NCBI GenBank assembly: GCA_910585075.1
Contig: CAJUED010000067.1
Span: 1 to 18,374, forward strand
Length of the DNA stretch: 18,374 bases
From: an uncultured Lachnospiraceae bacterium
GTDB taxonomy: Bacteria; Bacillota; Clostridia; Lachnospirales; Lachnospiraceae
Direction: 5' to 3'
Part shown: positions 1-7,077 of the stretch, piece by piece
Numbering within the stretch: position 1 is the stretch's first letter
Layout of the letters: every line of letters starts with the position of its first letter
Made by a program: the position numbers and the translations under genes
Notes under the pieces: generated by a model
Seen by the model: the letters and a program-made list of their open reading frames with translations, nothing else
What the model was told of the DNA's origin: nothing
Databases searched by the model: none

Positions 1-2
1 AC

Positions 3-488
3 AATGTCCTTGTAACAAACTGGGACAGTAATAATGTGGAAGATATTCTGATGCCCTGCATGTTTGAAGATATATACCGGATATACACCGGAGAAATTTT
101 AAAGACGGAAAATGGGAGAATACCTGCGGACATATATGAAAAGATCATGACTGCCTGTTTTCCGGTGTCAGTAGAGCAGTTACGGGAAAAATGCGGATAT
201 GACGAGGACAGTAACAGCTATGAGTATGAGATGATATTTGCACATCAGTATCCGCCTTTTGGGGAAGTTGTTGACTATATCGTCAACGATGCCACCGTCA
301 GCTTCGCTGACGGGGAAAATCCGGACGGAACAATTACGCTTGTTGTAGACGGTGTATGGGCAGATTATAATTCTGACTGTGCATTTACCAACACGATTGT
401 GGTACAGCCGTTTGATGATGGCACATTCCGATATTTATCTAATTCGATAGAGCAGAAAGAACTGGAAGTGCCAAAGGGAGGAAGATGA
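3..488 (+). CDS. 3' part of an unknown, probably secreted-type protein (5' end outside window)
   Basis: The frame is open from the first bases of the window to the TGA at 486-488, so the true start lies upstream; the GTG at 36 has no convincing ribosome site. About 160 residues are visible. They are acidic and rich in aromatic residues, with a stretch YPPFGEVVDYIVND near the middle and a C-terminal run FDDGTFRYLSNS. I do not recognise a catalytic motif. The same C-terminal pattern recurs in a decayed fragment at 1297-1434 (FAEDGSFRYLGN), so this family was present at least twice in tandem. It may belong to one of the DUF families of Firmicute lipoproteins found as cargo on integrated elements, but that is a guess. 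The next gene, a lipoprotein, starts only 7-13 bases downstream, so the two are probably co-transcribed. Confidence 0.7.
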   Translation, partial: NVLVTNWDSNNVEDILMPCMFEDIYRIYTGEILKTENGRIPADIYEKIMTACFPVSVEQLREKCGYDEDSNSYEYEMIFAHQYPPFGEVVDYIVNDATVSFADGENPDGTITLVVDGVWADYNSDCAFTNTIVVQPFDDGTFRYLSNSIEQKELEVPKGGR

Positions 489-495
489 AAGAAGG

Positions 496-1197
496 ATGAT
501 TATGAAATTAAAGAAAAAGATTATTTTAATTGCTAATGTGATGTTGTGTGCTGCCCTATTCTGTGCCTGTGGAAAAGCTGGAGAAAATCAAAAGGATTCT
601 AATGGGAAATGGGAGGATGCTTATAAAGAGATTGTCCGCAACATGGAAAGTTATCTGGCAGATCCGTATATCTTACGGCAGGAGCCGGAAAGGGTAGACA
701 ATGATTCATGCATTGGTTATATCGGAATACATGATTTTGATGATGATAGTGTTCCTGAATTGATCATAGGGGATGATGTGTCGGTAGGGATATTTACCTA
801 TGACAACGGCAGCGTAAAAAAGATTGCAGATTTATATGAACCGGAAGATTGGAGCTGTATTAATGGAGTGCATTACAAGGACAACACGGTTATCCTTATA
901 AACAGCGGTTCGGATGGAAGCTGTTATGTCTGTCTTTCATGCCATGATGGAGAATATATAACAGGGGTTTTTGACGAATATAATCCGGAGATAGCGATTG
1001 TTAATGGAAAAGAGGTCACGGAAGAAGAATTTAAAATGTGGTTCGATTTAGCAGAATTGCCGGATAGCAGTTCAATCCCACGCAGCAGGATAAAAAAGGA
1101 TAATGGAGTTGTCACAGCTTTCGTGATAAATGTTTTCCGGAAAAGTGACGAATATATTCCGGTAGAAGATTTGGATTTCAATGCGGTAGAATGGTGA
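496..1197 (+). CDS. Putative lipoprotein of unknown function
   Basis: A 233-residue protein with a lysine-rich N-terminus (KLKKK), a hydrophobic stretch, and a lipobox-like end FCAC at about residues 22-25, so it is probably exported and lipid-anchored. After the cysteine comes a polar linker, then a mixed domain containing IHDFDDDSVPELIIGDD, an acidic aspartate-rich loop like calcium-binding or FG-GAP-like loops of extracellular proteins. No enzyme motif is visible. Two starts are possible: ATG 496, with GGAGG far upstream at 478, or ATG 502, six bases after GAAGG. The second gives the better spacing. The TGA at 1195-1197 overlaps an ATG (TGATG) that opens a short broken frame, so the original downstream gene was translationally coupled to this one. 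Confidence 0.72.
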   Translation: MIMKLKKKIILIANVMLCAALFCACGKAGENQKDSNGKWEDAYKEIVRNMESYLADPYILRQEPERVDNDSCIGYIGIHDFDDDSVPELIIGDDVSVGIFTYDNGSVKKIADLYEPEDWSCINGVHYKDNTVILINSGSDGSCYVCLSCHDGEYITGVFDEYNPEIAIVNGKEVTEEEFKMWFDLAELPDSSSIPRSRIKKDNGVVTAFVINVFRKSDEYIPVEDLDFNAVEW

Positions 1198-1434
1198 TGT
1201 TCCGGGCAGATAAAGGCTATGCATCCAATGTTATTATCGCAGATGAAGTCATAGATCAGATGGCAGAAAGGCTGAAAAGCGCTGGGCATGATTTTATGTG
1301 ATGATGCAGTGATAACCCATGAGCTTACAGTGAAGTTTGCAGAAGATGGGAGTTTTAGGTATTTGGGAAACAAAATTTTGGATGATGTGTTTTCAAATAT
1401 ACCGGAATATCAATACCGGATTGTTAGAAAGTGA
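1197..1434 (+). pseudogene. Decayed remnant of a paralogue of the first gene
   Basis: Two short pieces in different frames lie here. The first, ATG 1197 to TGA 1299-1301, encodes about 34 residues and starts in a TGATG overlap with the lipoprotein gene. The second, 1297-1434, encodes a run ending FAEDGSFRYLGNKI, which matches the C-terminal pattern FDDGTFRYLSNSI of the gene at 3-488. The reading frame shifts between them, so I read this as a truncated and frameshifted copy of that family. The short first piece could instead be an independent small ORF. Confidence 0.45.
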
Positions 1435-1476
1435 TAATAACATTGTCTGGTGTTGAAAAAGAAGGGATATAAAGTG

Positions 1477-1953
1477 ATGAAAAAAATAATGAAGGTTATC
1501 TTAGGCGTTGTGGCTGTTGTTCTTATCATAATCGTTGTATTTTGGGTAAGCATCATGTATGTATCAGATTACAAAATAATAATGGTAGATACTTCTGCTT
1601 CACCGGATGAAACTTATGAACTGGTTTTACAGGCTGTCGGAGAGGCAGATTTCCCGTTTGGTTCTGCTTCGGGGAGGCTGATTCTTTATGAGGGCAAAAG
1701 CAAAATATCCAAAGCGGACTTTGAGCTGTTTGATGACGGTGGGTGCATACGCAGCAGTATATGGGAGGTTACATGGCATGAGGATTGTGTGAAAGTTATT
1801 CTGTCAGGAGATGAACAACTCGATGAGCAGATTATCCTATACTTTAATGGGAGAAAAGAGGTAAAACAGTTAACGGATAAGGAAGAACGTATAGAAGTGG
1901 GAGATGTGGATGAAATTCAAAGGGATAAATCCACAGACAGCTTATGCAGGTGA
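1477..1953 (+). CDS. Membrane-anchored protein with extracytoplasmic domain, unknown function
   Basis: I chose the ATG at 1477 (MKKIMKVILG...) over the GTG at 1450, because it gives a standard short basic N-terminus followed by a long hydrophobic segment (VILGVVAVVLIIIVVFWVSIM, about residues 6-26). The roughly 130 residues after it should lie outside the membrane. They begin with SPDETYELVLQ and contain SIWEVTWHEDCVKVIL, a pattern resembling the small single-pass proteins of the DUF5412 type (an S-P-D/N-G start, with a W-H-E/D-V-I-L-style strand); this assignment is uncertain. A GGGAT-type ribosome site lies about ten bases upstream. The last residues run into a second overlapping small ORF in another frame, so the C-terminus may be altered by a frameshift. 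Confidence 0.6.
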   Translation: MKKIMKVILGVVAVVLIIIVVFWVSIMYVSDYKIIMVDTSASPDETYELVLQAVGEADFPFGSASGRLILYEGKSKISKADFELFDDGGCIRSSIWEVTWHEDCVKVILSGDEQLDEQIILYFNGRKEVKQLTDKEERIEVGDVDEIQRDKSTDSLCR

Positions 1954-2080
1954 ATCAGAAAGTCAGGAAGATATGGAACTGGATGAGAATGATGCAAATT
2001 CAGATGAGGATAGTGATTCAATGTCTATATTTCGTGGAAAAACCTGTAAGTCGGGAATAAAATCTTGGAAAACGGAATGA
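1910..2080 (+). CDS. Small acidic ORF, 56 aa, unknown
   Basis: This ORF starts at ATG 1910 with GGGAG about seven bases upstream and overlaps the end of the previous gene in another frame. The N-terminus reads MKFKGINPQTAYAGE, followed by a strongly acidic stretch (ELDENDANSDEDSDS) and a basic tail. The M-K-x-x-G-x-x-P-x-T-A-Y start resembles the beginning of several Firmicute element-borne proteins, so this may be the front end of a longer gene whose remainder was lost. It could also be a chance frame. Confidence 0.35.
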   Translation: MKFKGINPQTAYAGESESQEDMELDENDANSDEDSDSMSIFRGKTCKSGIKSWKTE

Positions 2081-2195
2081 TTATGTATAATAAATGGGGA
2101 GCTTTGAATTATAGTTGATAACTGTTGCAATACTGGAGAAGGTCACAGGTATTGGGGCGTTGGGAAAGGAAAAAAATAAACAATAAAAAACTTGG

Positions 2196-2247
2196 CTTCT
2201 TTTTGGCAGATTCGGTATTGATGGAACCTGCCAAAAAGAAGTTTTTT
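2196..2247 (+). terminator. Rho-independent terminator
   Basis: The 14-base arm CTTCTTTTTGGCAG (2196-2209) is perfectly repeated in inverted orientation as CTGCCAAAAAGAAG (2228-2241), with an 18-base loop and a direct TTTTTT tail (2242-2247). It closes the rightward gene group ending at 2080. A run of A before the left arm could let it work for leftward transcripts as well. Apart from this structure, 2081-2399 shows no gene I can support. Confidence 0.7.
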
Positions 2248-2399
2248 ATGGCCGGATAGAACAGAAATTTTATACGGCTGTAAAAAATCGTTCGACAAAA
2301 TCTGGGAAATGACTGTGGAAAGTGTTGATAAGGGGCAGATGGTGTAGGCGAAAAAGGGCAGAAAAAATCTATAATAAACACACCGGTCAGGAGGTACAG

Positions 2400-2546
2400 A
2401 TGATAAGCATGGGAAGTGAAAATACAGGTTTAGGGCTTACAGTCAGGAGCCTGCGGGAAACAAAAGGTATGGTCAGGCAGGACAGGATACATTGGGGAAT
2501 AGGACATACTTGTGTCCATGTTATCTCTGGCACAAATGTTTTGTGA
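2400..2546 (+). CDS. Small ORF, 48 aa, unknown, good ribosome site
   Basis: ATG at 2400 is preceded by GGAGG at the right distance (GGAGGTACAG-ATG). The product begins MISMGSENTGLGLTVRSLRE and shows no family I recognise. The T-V-R-S-L-R-E-T-K-G run is faintly like the start of an XRE-type helix-turn-helix domain, but the rest does not follow. The 3' end of the ORF enters the inverted repeat at 2507-2562. It may be a truncated regulator or a leader ORF of the structured region behind it. Confidence 0.3.
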   Translation: MISMGSENTGLGLTVRSLRETKGMVRQDRIHWGIGHTCVHVISGTNVL

Positions 2547-2627
2547 GAAGTGGACACAAGTACAGGATGCACACATGCGGACAAGCCGCATGGCGCGTGT
2601 ACGCTCAGCGCAGCAAGTGCGCAGAGC
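2507..2627. repeat. Cluster of three perfect or near-perfect hairpins
   Basis: Three dyads follow one another. (1) TACTTGTGTCCA (2507-2518) pairs with TGGACACAAGTA (2551-2562), with a nested CACAA/TTGTG dyad inside. (2) CATGCGG-acaag-CCGCATG lies at about 2573-2591, flanked by ACAC and GTGT. (3) GCTC-a-GCGCA-gcaag-TGCGC-a-GAGC lies at about 2609-2633. There is no U tract, so these are not simple terminators. The block lies between a terminator and the DUF6870-like gene. It could be a structured RNA, an origin or transfer site of the larger element, or a recombinase-bound region. Confidence 0.6.
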
Positions 2628-2689
2628 TGTTGCATAGGTGTTCTTTTCATACCTTATGTCAAATATAATGTAATACCGGAGGGCTGGAT

Positions 2690-2959
2690 ATGTATTTATC
2701 AAAGGAGGAGTTACAGAAGATGGAGCAGGCGGATATAAGGGAGGCTGCGTGGGAGGAGCTGGTGGACATCAGCGGGATTGAGGTTGACATGAAGAAACCG
2801 GTTCCTGCAAGGGTGGAAGAATATGTGCAGAAAGTAGGAAATCCTTTTCTTGTGCGGGTGGGAGAGTATGTGGTTAAGATCGGATACTCGGATCAGGCAG
2901 GGACATTGAACGACAGGATGAAGCAGTATATCAAAAAAATTGCTGAGATAAAATATTAG
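2690..2959 (+). CDS. DUF6870-like small protein
   Basis: An 89-residue protein with GGAGG seven bases before ATG 2690. It contains the sequence order L-V-D-I near residue 25, a proline-containing linker, R-V-E-E-Y-V-Q-K-V-G-N-P, then V-G-E-Y-V-V-K-I-G-Y and a C-terminal T-L-x-D-R-x-x-x-Y. I recall this arrangement from the small DUF6870 proteins encoded on Firmicute conjugative elements, often close to the integration genes. No biochemical role is known to me. An inner ATG at 2720 also has an AAAGGAGG in front, but the longer form fits the family better. It lies 135 bases before recombinase A and is likely part of the larger host element. Confidence 0.6.
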   Translation: MYLSKEELQKMEQADIREAAWEELVDISGIEVDMKKPVPARVEEYVQKVGNPFLVRVGEYVVKIGYSDQAGTLNDRMKQYIKKIAEIKY

Positions 2960-3094
2960 CAAAAGCCTTTACAGACATCAGGAACTGCGATAATCTGTAT
3001 ACAGTATATATATCGGCGGAATTCTGATTTTGCAAAACAAAGACCTCCTGGGACAGGTTTTGCTAACTGAAAAAATAAAGTCAGGAGATGCGCT

Positions 3095-3325
3095 ATGATG
3101 AAAGAGTATATTTATTCTGTTGCGGCCTATCTGCGTCTGTCAAGGGACGATATTTCCAGCGGAGCTGGCAGAGATATAGATGGCAGCACGAAAGCAGAGA
3201 GCAACAGTATCGGTTCGCAGAGAGAGCTGATTCGTTCTTATGTCAGACAGCAGGAAGACATGGAGCTGTTTGACATCTATGTGGACGACGGGTATTCCGG
3301 AGCAAATTTTGTTGAGGTTGGATAA
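3095..3325 (+). pseudogene. Recombinase A, N-terminal part (interrupted large serine recombinase)
   Basis: The first 72 residues are the start of a serine resolvase/invertase catalytic domain. AYLRLSRDD carries the nucleophilic serine (Ser16), followed by SNSIGSQRELI and DDGYSGANF. AGGAG lies seven bases before ATG 3095. After residue 72 (codon 3308-3310) the frame enters foreign sequence and stops at 3323-3325 after four extra residues. The rest of the protein resumes in frame at 11529. The 76-residue product lacks most of the catalytic domain and the DNA-binding domain, so it should be inactive as a recombinase while the insert is present. Confidence 0.9.
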
Positions 3326-3332
3326 CGTAACC
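3295..3332. other. Left attachment junction (attL-like) of the inserted element
   Basis: The host side is TTCCGGAGCAAATTTT (3295-3310) and the element side begins GTTGAGGTTGGATAACG (from 3311). The TTTTG at 3307-3311 is repeated at the right junction (11528-11532). The element-side arm matches the reverse complement of the other inner end, including GTT-x-GATAACGT and a following AC. This is the expected form of a hybrid site left by a large serine integrase. The exact crossover dinucleotide is inferred to lie in TTTT. Confidence 0.75.
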
Positions 3333-3363
3333 TTTGGTTTAAGGGGGATTATCCAGCCCCATT

Positions 3364-5040
3364 TTATACTACAATACTTTCAACGTCCGTACCTGTCTGA
3401 CGGAAATAAGTGACATTCTTTACAGGTTCCTGTGTGTTCCCAATCTTGCCAATGAAATTATAAAAAATTTCAATCTTTCGGGTATTTGTTTCCCTGTCAA
3501 GCTCATAAATCAGAATCTTATCAATAAACTCATGCACATTTTCATACGTAAGTACTGATATATCAGTGTAGGCTTTTATAAGCTGGACAAACTTTTTAAT
3601 ATCCGAATTGCGTTCGGTTGCAGTCCGTATGTGCGCTTCAAGCTCCTGAACACGTTCTGAAAGGGCATTCCTTTCTTCATCATAACCGGATGTCATGACC
3701 GAAAACTGGTTATCTGACAGCCGTCCGAGCGCATTATCCTCATACAGTTTGCGGAATACAATGTCGATTTCTTTTATACGTGCCTGTGCCTTTTGAAGCT
3801 CATGTTCCTCATTCTGCAAAGCCTTTTTCAGTTCCTGACTACTGTACTCTACAGCGGTACGGATGAACTCCGGCTCATTATCTTTGGCCAAGGCTAAGAC
3901 CCTCTGCAAATCCGCAAGCACTAATTCCTTGAGAACAGATTTTCGTATATAATGCGTGGAACATGTTATCATCTTGCGGGGGCGGTTGCGGTAGTTGCCG
4001 CAGGTATAGGCATGCTTGCGTTCCGGTGTCCCTGCCCCCTGTTGGAGATACATTTTATAACCGCAGTCACCACAGAACAGGATTCCCGAAAAGATATCGA
4101 TTTCTTCTGACTTCGTGGGGCGGTGCCTTGTGGCAAGCCTTTTCTGAGCAAGCTCAAATGTCTCATTGTCGATAAGCGGTTCATGCGTATCAGGAAAGAA
4201 ATACTGCGTTTCTTTAGGATTCTTTTTGGTCTTTTTGATTTTGTAAGACACCCTGTGCGATTTTGAGGTTATGGTGTGCCCCAGATATTCCTGCCTTGCG
4301 AGAATGTCGTAAATCGTCTTATCCGGCCATGAATAGGGCATCAGTGAAGCATTGTGATAGCGTGTCTGTCCGGTGCGTTTAAAACGTAATGCGCCAACGG
4401 TTAGGACTTTGTTATCAGCAAGCCATTTCTGGATAGTGCAAATACGCTCTCCACTTATGTACATGGCAAAAATCTGTTTCACTACATGCGCGGTTTCAGG
4501 GTCAGGTATCAGGTGGTTTTTGTTATCAGGGTCTATCAGGTATCCATAAGGACATTCGCCATTGACCCTTTCCCCTCTCTGGGCTTTGGCCTGCTTGACT
4601 GCACGGATTTTCTTTGAAGTATCCCTTGCGTAAAACTCGTTAAACCAGTTCCGCAGAGGGGTAAACTCGTTGTCACCCTTAGCAGTATCAACATTGTCAT
4701 TAATTGCGATATACCGGACATCATATTCGGGGAACACAATTTCAATAAGCTCCCCCGTTTTGAGATAATTACGTCCCAGACGGGAAAGGTCTTTTGTTAT
4801 GACGGTTGCCACATTTCCGGCTTCTACCTCGTGTAACATGTTTTGAAGCCCTTCCCGTTCGAAACTGACACCCGAGAAACCGTCATCAATGAAAAACCGT
4901 GTGTTTAGAAAACCATGTTCATCCGCATATTTCTGCAAGATTATTTTCTGATTTTGGATACTTCCGGATTCCCCGGCAAGTTCATCCTCCTGACTTAAGC
5001 GGCAGTAAAGTGCGGTTATTTTTTGGTCTGACTGTTTCAT
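3364..5040 (-). CDS. Large serine integrase of the inserted element (TnpX/TndX type)
   Basis: This 558-residue enzyme should excise and insert the element by serine-nucleophile strand exchange. The catalytic domain starts YCRLSQED (Ser16), followed by DDGFSGVSFEREG (52-64) and ITKDLSRLGRNY (81-92). A recombinase domain occupies about 160-290. A zinc ribbon follows with Cys323, Cys326, Cys347 and Cys360. Then comes a charged coiled-coil stretch (about 395-480) and a C-terminal DUF4368-like end (IEIFYNFIGKIG). The length is typical of TndX/TnpX-like transposon recombinases. AAGGAG lies just before ATG 5040, and a consensus promoter lies 36 bases upstream. It sits at the extreme left end of the element, immediately beside attL, as is usual for integrases. 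It is divergent in sequence from the three host recombinases. Confidence 0.95.
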   Translation of the reverse strand: MKQSDQKITALYCRLSQEDELAGESGSIQNQKIILQKYADEHGFLNTRFFIDDGFSGVSFEREGLQNMLHEVEAGNVATVITKDLSRLGRNYLKTGELIEIVFPEYDVRYIAINDNVDTAKGDNEFTPLRNWFNEFYARDTSKKIRAVKQAKAQRGERVNGECPYGYLIDPDNKNHLIPDPETAHVVKQIFAMYISGERICTIQKWLADNKVLTVGALRFKRTGQTRYHNASLMPYSWPDKTIYDILARQEYLGHTITSKSHRVSYKIKKTKKNPKETQYFFPDTHEPLIDNETFELAQKRLATRHRPTKSEEIDIFSGILFCGDCGYKMYLQQGAGTPERKHAYTCGNYRNRPRKMITCSTHYIRKSVLKELVLADLQRVLALAKDNEPEFIRTAVEYSSQELKKALQNEEHELQKAQARIKEIDIVFRKLYEDNALGRLSDNQFSVMTSGYDEERNALSERVQELEAHIRTATERNSDIKKFVQLIKAYTDISVLTYENVHEFIDKILIYELDRETNTRKIEIFYNFIGKIGNTQEPVKNVTYFRQTGTDVESIVV

Positions 5041-5075
5041 AAAACTCCTTTCCGACAGTCAGATAAGCTATCCTA

Positions 5076-5104
5076 ATTATACCGCACTGTCCTGCCAATG
5101 TCAA
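5076..5104 (-). promoter_or_regulatory. Consensus sigma-A promoter for the integrase gene
   Basis: Read on the minus strand, TTGACA is followed by exactly 17 bases and TATAAT. Both hexamers are perfect matches to the vegetative consensus. The integrase therefore has its own promoter independent of the operon upstream. An inverted pair GACAGT (5054-5059) and ACTGTC (5086-5091) brackets the -10 region and could be an operator. Confidence 0.8.
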
Positions 5105-5109
5105 TAGAA

Positions 5110-5316
5110 TTAATTAATATAACGTTCATTATTGCTTTTAATTACATCTTTTTTTATCAACTTTTTAAGCCTTATATCAAGAGTTTCCACAGCATTTTCG
5201 CTGGATGAGGCCACCACGATATAAGTGACCTTTCCAACCTGATGCCGGGTTTTGGAGCAAATATTGTCCATCCTGCCCACCTCCTGCTTTATGTATATTG
5301 GGGTCAGCTCGTCCAT
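5110..5316 (-). CDS. TnpW-like small transposon protein
   Basis: A 68-residue protein with a central V-G-K-V-T-Y-I-V segment followed by S-E-N-A-V-E-T-L-D-x-R-L-K-K-L-I-K-K-D-V. This matches my memory of the small TnpW-family proteins encoded beside TnpX-type recombinases (I-G-K-T-T-Y-I-V, then a helix ending K-I-x-x-L-I). No firm role is known to me; a small DNA-binding or accessory role in excision is a reasonable inference. The start at 5316 is supported because it overlaps the previous stop by one base (TAATG), a coupled start. An inner ATG (GRMDNIC, at residue 16) is possible. It is the last gene of the leftward operon and precedes the integrase by 69 bases. Confidence 0.6.
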   Translation of the reverse strand: MDELTPIYIKQEVGRMDNICSKTRHQVGKVTYIVVASSSENAVETLDIRLKKLIKKDVIKSNNERYIN

Positions 5317-5807
5317 TATGAATCAATATAACGGATTTCATTCATACCGCTATTTTGTAACAAATACTCATAGTATTCGTCCTCGCACAGGCTCCTATCG
5401 CCTTCCATCTCATTTTCCCAGCTCATTGTCTCCAAACTACCGGGGAAATTTTCCACAAGCTTTAAGATAGGTACCTCTTTCATTCCGTATGTGCTGGTGA
5501 AGGCGCAGGAGAGCAGTTGAAATGAAAACCTGTTAAAAAAGGCCAGACACAGGCGCTCACCATTTTTAGCCCTTTTTGACAGGATGATGAAGTATGGTTT
5601 GCCAACTTCATGAGGGCTAACCAGACAGCCACAGCCACGTTTGGCTAACTCTTGGAGCGTATGGAGCGCACGGCATTTGCAAGAATTGCAAGGAGTGATT
5701 CCCCCTATGTCTTTTCCAGCACATTGACTACATATAGTGCTGTTGTTATCGTATTGCCGCAAAGTGTTTTTGAAAGATTTTACAAGTTCATAGTCCGCAA
5801 TGTTCAT
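5316..5807 (-). CDS. Unknown cysteine-rich protein, possible zinc-binding
   Basis: I start this gene at ATG 5807, which has GGAGGAAATTTTT in front; the upstream in-frame ATGs have no ribosome site. The product has 163 residues. The N-terminal third has closely spaced cysteines, C26-x2-C29, C40-x2-C43-x-C45 and C59-x-C61, which suggests a zinc-binding fold. The rest is acidic with no motif I recognise. It lies 25 bases after the Rep gene and is coupled to the TnpW-like gene by a TAATG overlap, so it belongs to the replication/transfer operon. It may be an accessory DNA-binding protein or a recombination directionality factor, but nothing in the sequence proves this. Confidence 0.75.
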   Translation of the reverse strand: MNIADYELVKSFKNTLRQYDNNSTICSQCAGKDIGGITPCNSCKCRALHTLQELAKRGCGCLVSPHEVGKPYFIILSKRAKNGERLCLAFFNRFSFQLLSCAFTSTYGMKEVPILKLVENFPGSLETMSWENEMEGDRSLCEDEYYEYLLQNSGMNEIRYIDS

Positions 5808-5832
5808 AAAAATTTCCTCCTTGATAAGATGT

Positions 5833-6636
5833 TTAATTATATTGAAATTCTTTAATGTAAACCGCATAATCCACATGATTGATGATTTCATCATGCTCAT
5901 CCTTGATATCATACGAACCGTCAGTGACCATATCCTCCAAATGTGTAAAAATTATATCTGTCAGATTGAGCTTTTCTTCAATCGGATAAGCTTTGGGCCG
6001 TAACAGGTTGTTGGAAGTAAAGAAAAGACGTTGCCCCCGAATATCTTCGCCGCTCTCAATCCGGCTAATCAGCTCTTTCGTGCAGTATTTGACCGTATAC
6101 CTGATGGTCTTTTCCCTCTGTTCCCCATCTGGTATCTTTTGGACAAATACAAAGCCCTGTCGCCATATCCGCTCGAGCACCGCATGCTCAATGTAACCCA
6201 AATTCATCAAGGCATGGAAGTGGAAGATGCCCCCCTTTTCAATATGTTCCCTTCTGCTCCGTTTCTGCTGGTATTCCCATATACATATGTACTTAAGGCG
6301 CGTGTCTTTATATAAATGGCGTAACCGCTTCAAAAATAGTTGCCATTCAGCGACGGCCACGTCATATGAAGTCACCGAGTCCCGAAAAGTCAATGTTACA
6401 AAGACATCCAAATCAGGATTCATCATAGCAATCTCAATCAGTTCCAGTATTTTCCTTTTATAATAGACTTCTCGATTCTCATCAGATTTCCGCTTTTTAT
6501 GTTCTGCCATATCTTCATATCTTTCTCTACCATCCGGTGGCACAGGATTCTTTTTTCCATATGTAACAGGATTGGCATATACGGCAATCTTCTCCTTGTA
6601 ACCGTAATCGATTTTTTTGGTACTATATGTGGCCAT
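5833..6636 (-). CDS. HUH-type rolling-circle replication initiator / relaxase-like protein
   Basis: The 267-residue protein carries the three hallmarks of a HUH endonuclease in the expected order. Motif 1 is FVTLTF (about 79-84). The metal-binding motif is HFH (139-141, in GIFHFHALMN). The tyrosine motif is Y-T-V-K-Y-C-T-K (Tyr180 and Tyr184), followed by a lysine-rich helix. Such enzymes nick one strand at an origin and stay attached through the tyrosine, starting rolling-circle replication or conjugative transfer. ATG 6636 follows GGAGGGATGAGAGA and is preferred over upstream in-frame starts. It sits 30 bases after the small gene at 6667-6969 and close to a FtsK-like ATPase, the same pairing seen in Tn916-type transfer modules, where the Rep-like protein is the relaxase. 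It lacks a helicase domain. Confidence 0.85.
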   Translation of the reverse strand: MATYSTKKIDYGYKEKIAVYANPVTYGKKNPVPPDGRERYEDMAEHKKRKSDENREVYYKRKILELIEIAMMNPDLDVFVTLTFRDSVTSYDVAVAEWQLFLKRLRHLYKDTRLKYICIWEYQQKRSRREHIEKGGIFHFHALMNLGYIEHAVLERIWRQGFVFVQKIPDGEQREKTIRYTVKYCTKELISRIESGEDIRGQRLFFTSNNLLRPKAYPIEEKLNLTDIIFTHLEDMVTDGSYDIKDEHDEIINHVDYAVYIKEFQYN

Positions 6637-6666
6637 TCTCTCATCCCTCCAAATCCACATCAACCC

Positions 6667-6969
6667 CTAGTTATGCTCTAGGTGGTAGGGAAACCCGTAA
6701 AAATTGCAGAGATAAAGCCCAGCAAGCCGAAATCCTTTGCTATCAAGAAACGTATTGTATGCCGCTAAAGCGCGGTGTGTGCTCATGGTGCCATATCCCC
6801 CATCACCCAAAAAGTAAGTGCGGTTAATTAAATCAACAATGCAAATGCACGTATCAAAATAATTAAATTTTAATAATGACCGCCTGTCTCCTTCATAGAC
6901 GACTTCGCAACTATGATTTCCGCATTTCCTATGCTTCGTTGCTCCGAACAAATATTCGTAAAATTTCAT
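6667..6969 (-). CDS. Unknown 100-aa protein
   Basis: I start this gene at ATG 6969, which has AAGGAGG ideally placed, and not at the upstream in-frame ATG 7050. The product has 100 residues, with several cysteines (KCGNHSCE near residue 17 and CIC near residue 46) and aromatic-rich segments. No family was recognised. It lies between the FtsK-like and Rep genes in the same leftward operon and is probably an accessory replication or transfer factor. The minus strand upstream (6970-7077) contains a short GGGTT/AACCC dyad but no strong promoter. Confidence 0.65.
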   Translation of the reverse strand: MKFYEYLFGATKHRKCGNHSCEVVYEGDRRSLLKFNYFDTCICIVDLINRTYFLGDGGYGTMSTHRALAAYNTFLDSKGFRLAGLYLCNFYGFPYHLEHN

Positions 6970-7077
6970 GATAAAAACCTCCTTAATATAGTGGGGTTCA
7001 AAAAACCCAGTAAATTCAATGGTTCTGTCAAAATTAATCTTATTAATCAAGTAAAACCGGCTTCTTCCACCGTCTGC

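Noticed and set aside
924..1373. Leftward 149-codon open frame
   Set aside because: It lies antisense to the lipoprotein gene and remnant, has no ribosome site, and its composition is typical of a shadow frame.
2387..2738. Several overlapping frames of 60-90 codons on both strands
   Set aside because: They run through the hairpin cluster without ribosome sites; only the ORF at 2400 has a credible start.
3027..3066. ATTTTGCAAAAC and GCAAAAC/GTTTTGC dyad upstream of recombinase A as a link to the insert's tandem palindrome
   Set aside because: The shared TTTTGCAAAA is a short AT-rich self-complementary word that can occur by chance, and it is not at the insertion junctions.
3337..3363. GGGG/CCCC dyad after the integrase stop as a terminator
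   Set aside because: The stem is only four to five pairs and has no clear T run on the integrase strand.
3963..4184. Open frames on both strands inside the integrase gene
   Set aside because: They overlap the zinc-ribbon coding region of a clear 558-residue recombinase and lack start signals.
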